Below, piece after piece: positions 33,456-42,415 of a stretch of 64,000 nt of DNA. Both the position numbers and the translations under genes were made by a program. The DNA is from Crenothrix sp043729335 (lineage in GTDB: Bacteria; Pseudomonadota; Gammaproteobacteria; Methylococcales; Methylomonadaceae), in contig NZ_JAYTLQ010000042.1 in NCBI RefSeq assembly GCF_043729335.1, forward strand, positions 62,001 to 126,000, read 5' to 3'. Position 1 is the first letter of the stretch, and every line of letters begins with the position of its first letter. The notes beneath the pieces are model-generated. The model had not been told where the DNA came from, searched no databases, and saw nothing but the letters and a program-made list of their open reading frames with translations.

Positions 33456-33785
33456 TTATTTAATGACATCATGTAAAACAGCTTTTAAAAAAGCCTTGGT
33501 ATTATTGTTTTTTGGTTGTGGCAATGGATTGCCGACTTGGTCAAATGGCTCTAGGCTTGAAGATACTACTACCGTTCCATTAGCATATAGTTGAGCCAAA
33601 TCACAGATCGCAAACCATTTGTTAAAGGTACTACCACCCCCATTAGAGTTGTTAATCCGAACGAATAAAACATCATGTGAATTTTTTCCAACTTCATAAT
33701 TAAGGGTAGATTTTCTTTTACTCAAACAACTAGATTTTTTTACTATTTGAATTGGTGAATATAAATTGGAAGGCACAAGGGTCAT
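33456..33785 (-). CDS. Unknown 109-residue protein in the secreted-protein cluster
   Basis: A 109-residue protein with no signal peptide that I can see. It contains NYEVGKNSHDVLFVRINNSNGGGS, KWFAICDLAQLYANGTVVVSSSLEPFDQVG and ends with KAFLKAVLHDVIK. The alternation of hydrophobic and polar residues suggests a beta-rich fold. It lies between the 215-residue secreted protein (28-base gap) and the tandem paralogues (49-base gap), read in the same direction, so an operon is likely. Nothing in it points to a function. Confidence 0.5.
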   Translation of the reverse strand: MTLVPSNLYSPIQIVKKSSCLSKRKSTLNYEVGKNSHDVLFVRINNSNGGGSTFNKWFAICDLAQLYANGTVVVSSSLEPFDQVGNPLPQPKNNNTKAFLKAVLHDVIK

Positions 33786-33834
33786 AATATTCCTGAAAAT
33801 TAAATAAAAAAGTAAACTTTAAACATACAACACA

Positions 33835-34515
33835 TTAAGACTGCTTAATAAAAGTAGCGCTGCAAATAAATGAACCAGAATTATTTGCGAACGCAGGAGA
33901 AGAATAAGCAGACAATACAAGGGTTTTACCATCCGTCTTTGCACCTATTGGCCCACCCACATCCAAAAATCCTGTTCCTGAGTAGGGACTACAAGTTGTT
34001 AGGTCAAAGTGTCCATTTGTGATAGCACCCCATGTCTGGGTAGTTACGTCTGGTTTTTTTTGTATCTCAGCAGCAGTTAAGGCGGCAAAGTCTGGATGAT
34101 CTACTGTTATTGGTCCGGTTGCTAAAGAAAACTCAAATGATGGGCAAGTAAAAAAACTTTGAACACGACCATTACTGAGCATTATATTGGTAACTTTGCA
34201 CACGTCACCACCGACTTCTTTATAAGTCCCTGGCAAAATAGATCGAGTACTAATAGATATTGATGGTTTGGCAGTAAAACTCGGTAAAGGATTAAACGAA
34301 CCGTCATTTTTGACAGTTAGCTTAATGGATATATCGTAATATTTAATTTTTCCAGTGTTATCAATTGTAGGTACTTGAAACCCCTTAACTTGATTATCCA
34401 AAGCGTATGTCTGAGCTTTTTCTAACATAACACGCGGTGTAGAAGAACCCGTAGCGGGGATAAATGTCGATAATAGAGTAACGATAATAAGTTTACGATT
34501 AAAATTTTTTTGCAT
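33835..34515 (-). CDS. Secreted protein, second of two tandem paralogues
   Basis: A 226-residue exported protein; the signal peptide is RKLIIVTLLSTFIPATGSS. The mature part shares its plan with the upstream neighbour: PRVMLEKAQTYALDNQVKGFQVPTIDNTGKIKYYDI, then LTVKNDGSFNPLPSF, IMLSNGRVQSFFTCPSFEFSLATG and GAKTDGKTLVLSAYSS...CSATFIKQS. Two conserved cysteine pairs suggest disulfides. The upstream paralogue starts 105 bases before and is about half identical by eye. The family is not recognised. It may be an envelope or surface protein; no enzyme motif is visible. Confidence 0.65.
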   Translation of the reverse strand: MQKNFNRKLIIVTLLSTFIPATGSSTPRVMLEKAQTYALDNQVKGFQVPTIDNTGKIKYYDISIKLTVKNDGSFNPLPSFTAKPSISISTRSILPGTYKEVGGDVCKVTNIMLSNGRVQSFFTCPSFEFSLATGPITVDHPDFAALTAAEIQKKPDVTTQTWGAITNGHFDLTTCSPYSGTGFLDVGGPIGAKTDGKTLVLSAYSSPAFANNSGSFICSATFIKQS

Positions 34516-34619
34516 CTTTTTCTCTTGATGATGGCCTAGTGTTATGCAATGCTTAAAGTGTGCCTTAATTTACTTGTGATATATTAAATTTCACTAGTGA
34601 AGTAAAAGCGCACAATGTA

Positions 34620-35300
34620 TTAAGGCTGTTTAGTAAAGGTAGCAGTACATTGAAAACTGCCGTCACCATTAATACCATTTCCGTATGCAGATAATATAAG
34701 GGTCTTGCCATCGGTTTTTGCGCCGATTATCCAACCAGATTTGCAACGATCTATATGGAAGGTATCGATGAGCCTATAGGTATCCGTGCTTGTTATGCTT
34801 GTAACATTACCCCATGCTTGGGTATTTATGTCTGATCTTTTAGTGATACCATTAGAATTTAATATAGGAAAATAAGGATGGGTAGCTGTTACTCCGCCTG
34901 TTGCTAAAGAAAATTCAAACTCTGGGCAAGTAAAGAAACTTTGAATACGTCCATTGGTCAGCGTCATATTGATAGCTTTACATACTGTGCCATCAACAAC
35001 CGATTTATAAGTACCCGCTACAATAGCTTTAGCGTTAATAATGGGTGAAGGCTTGGCAACAACACTAGCAATAGGATTAGGCGAACCGTCATTTTTAACG
35101 GTTAGGTTGATGGTCATATCGTAATATTTAATTTTGCCAGTGTTATCCACTGTTGGCACTTGAAATGCTCTAACTTGGCTGTCTAAAGCATATGTTTTAG
35201 CTTTTTCCAGCATGGCGTGCGGTGCAGCGAAACCTATGGTTGGTATAAGGGTCGAAAATAGGGTAAAAGTAGCGAGTTTACGGCAAACATTGTTGTGCAT
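34620..35300 (-). CDS. Secreted protein, first of two tandem paralogues
   Basis: A 226-residue exported protein (signal peptide RKLATFTLFSTLIPTIGFAA). It is the duplicate of the gene at 33835-34515: AMLEKAKTYALDSQVRAFQVPTVDNTGKIKYYDM, LTVKNDGSPNPIAS, LTNGRIQSFFTCPEFEFSLATGG and GAKTDGKTLILSAYG...CTATFTKQ. The two differ most in the middle (about 145-175) and around the signal peptide. Expression is probably from a promoter in the 500-base gap to its right, with its partner and two further genes downstream. Function not known. Confidence 0.65.
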   Translation of the reverse strand: MHNNVCRKLATFTLFSTLIPTIGFAAPHAMLEKAKTYALDSQVRAFQVPTVDNTGKIKYYDMTINLTVKNDGSPNPIASVVAKPSPIINAKAIVAGTYKSVVDGTVCKAINMTLTNGRIQSFFTCPEFEFSLATGGVTATHPYFPILNSNGITKRSDINTQAWGNVTSITSTDTYRLIDTFHIDRCKSGWIIGAKTDGKTLILSAYGNGINGDGSFQCTATFTKQP

Positions 35301-35802
35301 ATTTTCTCTTAGTGAATGGTTTTTTGGTGGTCTACCGCCAATATTGCATTAAAGCGCTAATTAATGCCTGGCATTCATTTAAGAAATGTAGTTCACCCTA
35401 AGATAAATACAATGATTCCAGAAAACATACCCAGACCAGAGTCTAAATTGCCCCATCAAATGAGTATAAAGTAAAAATCCACGCCCTAAATATGGGCTTG
35501 ATTCGACCCTTGAAAAACTGCCATCATTGCATTGCCGATTTGTCGCGGCGATGAACATTATGACCTACCTGGGTATGCCGGTTTCGGTTCGGGTAGGGAT
35601 AGCTCTGTCCTAAAAAAATGGGGTAAGGGAAAATGTCCGTATCGATTAATTTATGCACCAACGCCTTGCCGATTTCAAAACATTTTATGTTGGTTACGGT
35701 GGGCAAACTGTACCTAAACCGAGTTTTTCGTTAAAAACTCGTTACATGACCAGTCTCAAAATATATAATTAGCCCACACTCCACCCAATAATACGGCAGG
35801 CT
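35301..35802. other. 500-base intergenic region without a recognised gene
   Basis: I see no supported coding frame. Short open frames at 35524-35717 on both strands lack a start signal and family resemblance. The left third is a likely promoter region for the leftward secreted-protein cluster. A small dyad, 'cgagtttttcgttaaaaactcg' (35718-35739), has 8-base arms and no T-tract. Confidence 0.5.
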
Positions 35803-36239
35803 ATGAATACCAATTACGACAATGATGTAATTGCCTGGGCGCAAGAACAAGCCAACTTGTTACGTTCGGGGCAATTTTCCCTTTTGGACATTGAACATAT
35901 TGCTGAGGAGATCGAAGACGTGGGTAAAAGTGAACAGCGCGAACTGGCCAGTCGCATGTCGGTGTTGTTGGCGCACCTTTTAAAATGGGAATATCAACCC
36001 GAACGGCGTGGTAGCAGCTTTGAAGATACCATCCATACCCAACGGGAAAGAATCGCGCGGCGCATTCATAAACCCCCAGCTTAAAAACATCGTTGACTGA
36101 TGCCGATTGGCAAGCCGATGTGTGGGATGATGCAGTGGACGATGCGATAAAAGAAACAGGGATTGCACGCAAGGTGTTTCCTAAAATTTGCCCTTGGTCA
36201 AATGAACAGATTATGTCCCTGGATTTTTACCCTGATTAA
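35803..36239 (+). pseudogene. DUF29 family gene broken by a one-base frameshift
   Basis: The first 93 codons give YDNDVIAWAQEQANLLRSGQF, then EHIAEEIEDVGKSEQRELASRMSVLLAHLLKWEYQPERR, the unmistakable start of a DUF29 protein. The frame ends at a TAA just after RIHKPPA. In the next frame, from about 36071, the missing part follows: PSLKTSLTDADWQADVWDDA, KVFPKICPWSNEQIMSLDFYPD and a stop at 36237-36239. One missing base in the AAACCCCC tract near 36070-36076 explains it. DUF29 proteins are about 145 residues, as the repaired gene would be. Their function is unknown. Confidence 0.85.
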
Positions 36240-36334
36240 GTTGAAATTTATACGCTGTACTTATAATGGGATTAGTCATTTTTGCTGTTGCGGGGGCTGA
36301 CAAATATTAACCACTCACGACTGATCACACGCTT

Positions 36335-37951
36335 TTATTTTTCAGGCAGGTCACGAATAATCTTATCGGCTTGCGGCAACCAACCCGCCAAATAACTGTT
36401 GATATATTTTGCTGTGCCCATAGCAACACCCGCCTCATCGACAGGCCAGCGCCAGCGTGCTGTATTTCTTGCCTTGGCCCCTGCTTTATTCGATTCATCA
36501 ATATAGCCTTTAAAACGACTCACCATTTTAGCTTGCCTGAACTCGGTGGCTCGTAATTTTTTCCACCGTGCTTTTAGTTTTTTGTTAAAACCGGTGGCGG
36601 GAATTTTGGTCAATCGCCGGATAAGATTATTGGTATTTGGCTCAAATGCAAACCAATTAACCCCAAAAGAACCGTCATGATCCCAGGACAGCATATAAAA
36701 TTTGCCAGAACCGCTTTTGGCAAGCATAAAATTATGTCTAATATTGTCCTCGGCATGCGACACTAAAACCAGTGCCCACCAGTCAACAACGCTGTCAAGA
36801 TCAATCCGCTTAGCGATACCGGTAGCAAACGTTTTATCATTGGCCTTGGCCACGAAGTCAGCAAATTCAACTAAGGGCTCAAATCTTTTAACGTCTTTGG
36901 GTTTGGGATACACCTGCACAAAATTATTTTTAACAGAGCGTGATTCAAAAAAAAGGGTATCCTCATCAATATTTGCTTTATACAGTACGCTACCATTTTC
37001 TAGGTTTTTGAAATTAACCTTTCCCCACTGTTGCTTACCATTAGCATCGACAGGAACGCTAATTTTTTTCAGGTCGTACATCTTACGACCTGGTTTTTCA
37101 TTTAAAACATAAACGCCATCATAAGCACCGTTCTTAATCACCTCTGTCAAATGTCCGCGCAAGGATGCCTGGCCATGAGCAACACCCAACTTATCCCGAT
37201 AAGCACCAGGACGAATAGCGCGAAAAATATCATGGCTTACCAAATTACGATGAAAACTACTGTCAGCATCATGGACACAATCCAGAATCCAGTCACTGTC
37301 TTTGTTCAAATCTAATAGTTTAATATCATCGCCTTTGGTCCAGTTTGTGGCTTTAGCGATTTCTACATCCAGTGATTTTTTCGGCAAGGTTTGCGAAAGC
37401 TCACTGCCCCGAAATTCTATGCCCATTTTATGGACACCGGTATCTTGCTTAAATTGTCCACTCAATAAGCGAAAAGTGCCAGGCGATTTTGTCTCATCAA
37501 CAATTTTCGCCGCAGTAAGTTGTAAGACCGGCAGATTAGTAAACAGCAAGGTGTAAGTATCCAGCAACCGGCCATTTCGATAACGTTGCAAAGGAATTTT
37601 CGCACCGTATTTGATGCCGTTAAGACGGAAGCGACTGCCATTTTTAATGGATTTTCCTTTGATGACAAACGTATAACCAGCCACCTGTTTATAACTCAAT
37701 TTCACATCATAGTTCGCAGGCTTATCAAAACCTTTACCTAGCGGAACAAACAAGATTTTATGCGCCGATTCGACACCCACGCCAATATTATTTAACTTCA
37801 AATCATGCTGCAACCATTTTACAGGTGCAGCTGATTTTGATTGCGCTACGTTTTCGGGTTGCTTATTAGCAGCTACCGTAAAACTTGCAGATAACATCAA
37901 TAAGCCGTAAAGAACCCAACTTAACGTTGAAGATAACTTAAATCTACTCAT
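36335..37951 (-). CDS. CotH-kinase-like exported protein 1
   Basis: A 538-residue protein with a signal peptide (SSTLSWVLYGLLMLSASFTVAA) and a CotH-type protein-kinase-like domain. CotH landmarks are FRG (180-182) followed by PKKS (190-193), DSDWIL...FHRNLVS (219-239), VIKNGAYDGVYVLNEK (271-286), DNIRHNF (402-408) and WDHDGSFG (423-430), the last being the metal-binding catalytic DxD-type element. The first 150 residues (KWLQHDLKLNNIGVGVES...LQLTAAKIVD) are an additional domain shared by all three paralogues. CotH of Bacillus phosphorylates spore-coat proteins; in this non-sporulating cell the target, probably in the envelope, is unknown. It is the last of three such genes. Confidence 0.8.
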   Translation of the reverse strand: MSRFKLSSTLSWVLYGLLMLSASFTVAANKQPENVAQSKSAAPVKWLQHDLKLNNIGVGVESAHKILFVPLGKGFDKPANYDVKLSYKQVAGYTFVIKGKSIKNGSRFRLNGIKYGAKIPLQRYRNGRLLDTYTLLFTNLPVLQLTAAKIVDETKSPGTFRLLSGQFKQDTGVHKMGIEFRGSELSQTLPKKSLDVEIAKATNWTKGDDIKLLDLNKDSDWILDCVHDADSSFHRNLVSHDIFRAIRPGAYRDKLGVAHGQASLRGHLTEVIKNGAYDGVYVLNEKPGRKMYDLKKISVPVDANGKQQWGKVNFKNLENGSVLYKANIDEDTLFFESRSVKNNFVQVYPKPKDVKRFEPLVEFADFVAKANDKTFATGIAKRIDLDSVVDWWALVLVSHAEDNIRHNFMLAKSGSGKFYMLSWDHDGSFGVNWFAFEPNTNNLIRRLTKIPATGFNKKLKARWKKLRATEFRQAKMVSRFKGYIDESNKAGAKARNTARWRWPVDEAGVAMGTAKYINSYLAGWLPQADKIIRDLPEK

Positions 37952-38007
37952 TCATTAACCCTCGTAAAAGTTCAATAGCCTATAAAATAGCTCATTGAAT
38001 TTGGCTT

Positions 38008-39606
38008 TTATTTCTCAGGCAAAGCCTGAATAAATTTATCGGCCTCAGGTAACCAACTTGCTAAGTACCGGTTGATATAGGTTGCTGTGCCCATATAGGC
38101 ATCTGTTGGGTGTTGAGGCCAATGGGCTACATTTCTCCCCCTGGCTCCGCCTTTATTCGATTCATTAATATACGCTGTAAAGCGGGCAACCATCTTTTTT
38201 TGACTGAGTTCAGTAGCTCGCAATATTTCCCAACGTGCCTTTAACTTGGCGTTAAAGGCCGGAAGCTTGAGCAGCCTCTTAATAAGATTATTTGAATCGG
38301 GTTTAAATGCAAACCATTTTACCCCGAAAGAACCTTCATGATCCCAGGGCAATAGATAAAATTTGCCGGAACCGCTTTTGGCCAGCATAAAATTATGCCT
38401 TATATTATCTTCGGCATGTGACGCTAATACCAATGACCACCAGTCCACCACACTGTCAATATCAATCCATTTAGCAATATCTGTGGCAAATTTTTGATCA
38501 TCGGCTTTCGCCACAAAGTTGGCCAATCTCATCAGTGGCAACCATCTTTCAGCATCTTTTAATTTTGGATAGACCTGTTCAAAGTTAGTTTTAACAGATA
38601 TCGCATCAAAAAAAACTTTTTTAAAAACACCTGATTTATACAATACGCTGCCATTTTCGGGTTTTGTAAAATCAACTTTATGCCACTGCGGCAGGCCCTT
38701 TGCATCAACAGGGACGTTAATCTTTTGCAGCTCATACATCTTACGGCTCGGTTTTTCATTTAAAGAATAAACGCCATCGTAGCTACCATTTTTAATGACT
38801 TCAATCAGATGGCCTTTAAGTGCTGCCTGTCCATGAGCAACGCCCTGTTTATCACTATAAGCACCCGGATGAATAGCACGAAAAATATCCTGGCTCACCA
38901 CATTACGAAAAAAAGTGGTGTCAACATAGACGGCATCCAGAATCCAGTCGCTATCATTGTTCAGATCCAATAATTTAACATTCAAACTTTTCGTCCGGGC
39001 AGTTGCCTTAACCATTTGTACACCAAGCGATTTTTTAGCATACTTTTGCGTACCCATGCCTCGAAATTCAATCCCCATCCTTAAAATACCGGTATCTTGT
39101 TTAAATTGCCCGCTCATCAAACGAAAAGTACCAGGCGACTTTGGTTCGTCAATAATTTTCGCCGCATTAAGCTGTAAAACAGGCAGATTAGTAAAAAGTA
39201 ACGTGTACGTTTCCACTACTCCATTTAAAGAACGTTGCAATGGAATCATCGACCCATAGCTAATGCCCTTAAAGCGAAAGCGACTGCCATTGTTAATAAC
39301 AGTCCCTTTAATAGTAAACTGATAATCCGGATCAATCGGTTTATAAGTAAAGGTCATATCATAATTAGTGGGCGTATTAAAACCGTTACCCAGGGGGACG
39401 AACAAGATTTTTTGAACTGATTCAACCCCTACGCCAATATTATTTAACTTTAAATTATGCTGCGCCCATTTTACAGGCGGTGCTAATTCTTGCTGGATTT
39501 TATATTTTAACGGATTAGCTAAAGCTGCTGAAAAACCCGCCGATGACGTTAATAGCACACCAAGCCCCAAGCTGAGTATTAACAATAATCTGAATTTATT
39601 TTTCAT
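38008..39606 (-). CDS. CotH-kinase-like exported protein 2
   Basis: A 532-residue paralogue of the preceding entry, with signal peptide FRLLLILSLGLGVLLTSSAGFSAA. It has the same plan: VKWAQHDLKLNNIGVGVES at the start of the mature part, FRGMG...KKSLGV, NDSDWILDAVYVDTTFFRNVVS, VIKNGSYDGVYSLNEKPSRK, EDNIRHNFMLAKSGSGKFYLL and PWDHEGSFG. The second acidic residue of the DxD element is glutamate here, versus aspartate in copy 1. A clear AGGAATGG precedes the ATG. It ends 57 bases before the start of copy 1, so they are probably cotranscribed. Function of the kinase fold is inferred from CotH relatives. Confidence 0.8.
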   Translation of the reverse strand: MKNKFRLLLILSLGLGVLLTSSAGFSAALANPLKYKIQQELAPPVKWAQHNLKLNNIGVGVESVQKILFVPLGNGFNTPTNYDMTFTYKPIDPDYQFTIKGTVINNGSRFRFKGISYGSMIPLQRSLNGVVETYTLLFTNLPVLQLNAAKIIDEPKSPGTFRLMSGQFKQDTGILRMGIEFRGMGTQKYAKKSLGVQMVKATARTKSLNVKLLDLNNDSDWILDAVYVDTTFFRNVVSQDIFRAIHPGAYSDKQGVAHGQAALKGHLIEVIKNGSYDGVYSLNEKPSRKMYELQKINVPVDAKGLPQWHKVDFTKPENGSVLYKSGVFKKVFFDAISVKTNFEQVYPKLKDAERWLPLMRLANFVAKADDQKFATDIAKWIDIDSVVDWWSLVLASHAEDNIRHNFMLAKSGSGKFYLLPWDHEGSFGVKWFAFKPDSNNLIKRLLKLPAFNAKLKARWEILRATELSQKKMVARFTAYINESNKGGARGRNVAHWPQHPTDAYMGTATYINRYLASWLPEADKFIQALPEK

Positions 39607-40516
39607 ACCATTCCTCTTAAATTCGATGATTTTTCTACTGTCTAATAACCTAGCATTTAGTCAGTGTTTATTTGTCGGGCATATTTTTAAAATTTGCTGA
39701 CACGAGATAAGGCGCCATAAACGTCCCACATTTACACTCCTATTCGCCAGGCTAAAGCCGAAGCGAATAATTCGCAGAAGGATCTAAAGGCGGGCAGCCT
39801 AAGATTTCTTAAGCGGACAGATGGATATTGATTTTTATGCATTACTTTATTGTGAGTTTCTTAGTAAATATCCTAACTAATGTGTATGCGTTCACCTCTC
39901 CCTTTGAAAAAGGGGGATTTATTTTAAAAATCTCCCCTAACCCCTCTTTTTCAAAGAGGGGGGCTGAACGGTTACACTAATGTTATGTGTAGTATTTACA
40001 CAAAAGACGTGAAAAAATTAACGGCCAAACACACTATCTGCACTTGCTAAGTAACAGGCATACGTGCAATTTACGGGTTAAATTTGATTTACTCGCAAGC
40101 AATAACCAAACGGATTACAGCGTGAGGATTTTTTATATCGTTATGTTTTTGTGGCAAATATAGCTAACATCTAGGGTTGTTTTGAGCTGTCAATTAAGTC
40201 AGTAGAGGTGAAGGTTATTTAGTAATAGTGAGCGTTCATCGGTGTTTATAAACGTGCATGAAACAATTGACAACGGTAGGTGCGAAGTCATTCGCATGGT
40301 AGCCGCAGGGCAGAAATGCAAACACATCGACATCCTGTATACAAAATTTACTCAAGTTTTTTGAGCATTTTTTGTATAAATGCTCCACCCATTTTTTTGT
40401 ACCTTTCGTGTCTTTCGAGGACAGTGCGTTGCATTTGCGTGCGTTGAATGCCGCGACATTACAAACTAATTAGAAAAAATATCGGGAAAAAAGTTCAAAA
40501 CAACACTCGGTATTAG
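39607..40516. other. 910-base gap between CotH-like genes 2 and 3
   Basis: No coding frame can be supported. It contains the C-rich palindromic repeat at 39886-39975 and near 40391 the string 'tttcgtgtctttcgaggac', a relative of 'tttcgtgtctttcgtggat' at 10460. The insertion of this gap probably separates what was once a continuous tandem array of three genes. Confidence 0.6.
39886..39975. repeat. C-rich palindromic intergenic repeat, copy 2
   Basis: Shares the ends GCGTTCACCTC and GAACGGTTAC and the hairpin CCCCTCTTTTTCAAAGAGGGG with copy 1 at 15266-15379, in the same orientation. It lacks about 24 bases of the middle present in copy 1. Confidence 0.75.
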
Positions 40517-42106
40517 CTACTTTTCAGGTAAGCCCGCGATAAGTTTATCGGCTTGTGGCAACCACTGTGCCAAATAAGCATTAATATATTTCGCCGTACC
40601 CATATTTTCCTCGCCTCTCTCAGGCCAACGCGCGGTATTTCTTGCCCTGGCACCGCCCTTATTTGATTCATTTAAATACTGCTGGAAGCGGGCTACCATT
40701 TTGCCCTGACTGAGTTCAGTAAGGCGCAATGCTTTCCAGCGCGCTTTTAACTTAGTATTAAAATGGGTAGCCGGAAGCTTGGTCAGTCTTTTGATCAGAT
40801 TATTGGTATCGGGTTCAAATGCGAACCAATTAATCCCAAAAGAACCTTCATGATCCCACGCCAATAAATAAAATTTACCCGAGCCACTTTTAGCCAGTGA
40901 AAAATTATGTTTTATATTATCCTCACCATGTGACGCCAACACCAGCGCCCACCAATCCACCACGCTATCAAGATCAATCTTTTTGGCAATATCCGCAGTA
41001 AACTTCTGATCGGTTGACGTTGCAACGAAATTGGCAAATTCAACAAGTGGATTCCATCTTACAACATCTTTTGGCTTAGGATAAACCTGATCAAAATTTG
41101 CTTTAACAGATGCCGAATCATAAAAAACATCCTCAAAAGCCGCCGCTTTATAAAACACACTGCCATTTTCAGGAACACTAAATTTAACTGTACGCCACTG
41201 CGGCAGACCCTTTGTATCGAGAGGTACGGTAATTTTTTGCAGGTCATACATTTTACGACTCGGTTTTTCATTTAAAGAATAAACCCCGTCGTAAATTCCA
41301 TTCTTAATGACTTCTATAAGATGACCTCTTAGGGATGCCTGTCCACGGGCAACGCCATGCGCATCAATATAAGCTCCAGGACGTATAGCCCGAAAAATAT
41401 CATAGCTCACCAGGTCGCGAAAAAAAGAAGTGTCGACATAGACTGCATTCAACATCCAGTCATTATCCTTGTTTAAATCTAGTAATTTTATATCCGATGC
41501 TTTTGTCCAGTCCGTTGCCTTACCAATTTGTACGCCCAGCGATTTTTTAATATAGGATTGCGTACCTGCACCGCGAAATTCAACCCCCATTTTTAGCACA
41601 CCGGTATCTTGCTTAAAGCGCTGGCTCATCAATCGAAAACTACCTAGCGACTTTGGCTCATCAACAATTTTCGCTGCATTAAGCTGTAAAACAGGCAGGT
41701 TGGTGAAAATTAAAGTATACGCCTCCACTACACCATTCCGAGAACGTTGTATGGGAATTTTAGCCCCGTATTTGACACGCTTAAATCGAAAGAGACTACC
41801 GTTACTAACGGGAATGCCGTTAATGGCAAACTGATAGCCCGCATCGGCATATTTATAATTAAAGGTCATGTAATAGTCGACGGGCTTATCAAAACCATTA
41901 CCCAACGAGAAAAACACATTTTTATGCGCCCATTCAACACCGACCCCAATACCATTTAATTTCAAATCCTGCTGTAACCATGTTACCGATGCAGGCTCAG
42001 GCGCTTTTAGCGGCTTATCGGCACTTATCGCAAAACTCGTTGATAAACTAAGGTGCGCGTACAGTAAAAATCTAAGTATTGACGTTAATCTAAATTTATT
42101 TTTCAT
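40517..42106 (-). CDS. CotH-kinase-like exported protein 3
   Basis: A protein of about 529 residues, the first gene of the array as transcribed. It has a signal peptide (ILRFLLYAHLSLSTSFAISA) and the same two-part plan: VTWLQQDLKLNGIGVGVEW, then FRGAG...KKSLGV, KDNDWMLNAVYVDTSFFRDLVS, VIKNGIYDGVYSLNEKPSRK, HGEDNIKHNFSLAKSGSGKF and AWDHEGSFG. As in copy 2 the acidic pair is D-H-E. The ATG at 42106 gives the same N-terminus as copy 2 (MKNKFRL); ATG 42115 would add three residues. Divergent from chrA with a 310-base shared region. The target of the putative kinase is unknown. Confidence 0.8.
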   Translation of the reverse strand: MKNKFRLTSILRFLLYAHLSLSTSFAISADKPLKAPEPASVTWLQQDLKLNGIGVGVEWAHKNVFFSLGNGFDKPVDYYMTFNYKYADAGYQFAINGIPVSNGSLFRFKRVKYGAKIPIQRSRNGVVEAYTLIFTNLPVLQLNAAKIVDEPKSLGSFRLMSQRFKQDTGVLKMGVEFRGAGTQSYIKKSLGVQIGKATDWTKASDIKLLDLNKDNDWMLNAVYVDTSFFRDLVSYDIFRAIRPGAYIDAHGVARGQASLRGHLIEVIKNGIYDGVYSLNEKPSRKMYDLQKITVPLDTKGLPQWRTVKFSVPENGSVFYKAAAFEDVFYDSASVKANFDQVYPKPKDVVRWNPLVEFANFVATSTDQKFTADIAKKIDLDSVVDWWALVLASHGEDNIKHNFSLAKSGSGKFYLLAWDHEGSFGINWFAFEPDTNNLIKRLTKLPATHFNTKLKARWKALRLTELSQGKMVARFQQYLNESNKGGARARNTARWPERGEENMGTAKYINAYLAQWLPQADKLIAGLPEK

Positions 42107-42115
42107 ATCATCCAT

Positions 42116-42415
42116 TTCAAATTCATTCGCTTATAACAGCCCTAAGCTGTAATTAATGGCAGGCAAATTATATCAATGGGCGCAGAACACAAACATTTAA
42201 TTCGTTTGCGGTAGAGTTTATGAAGCCCTAAACAAAAAAATATAAGCCCATAGTCGAATAAAAGCCTTACTTTGACAATCCGTATAAATACCTATAGTGA
42301 CTGGTTTGTCAAACAGAAAAACCATAGGTTAATTAACCCATGATTATTTACCACTAAAACTGTCTCGTTACTAATAGGGTGTCTATAGTAAAATCAAAGT
42401 TCATTTTAATGTCAA
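42116..42415. other. Divergent intergenic region, no gene seen
   Basis: About 300 bases between the leftward CotH-like array and rightward chrA must contain both promoters. A+T-rich. I see no strong hairpin and no clear regulator site. Confidence 0.5.
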
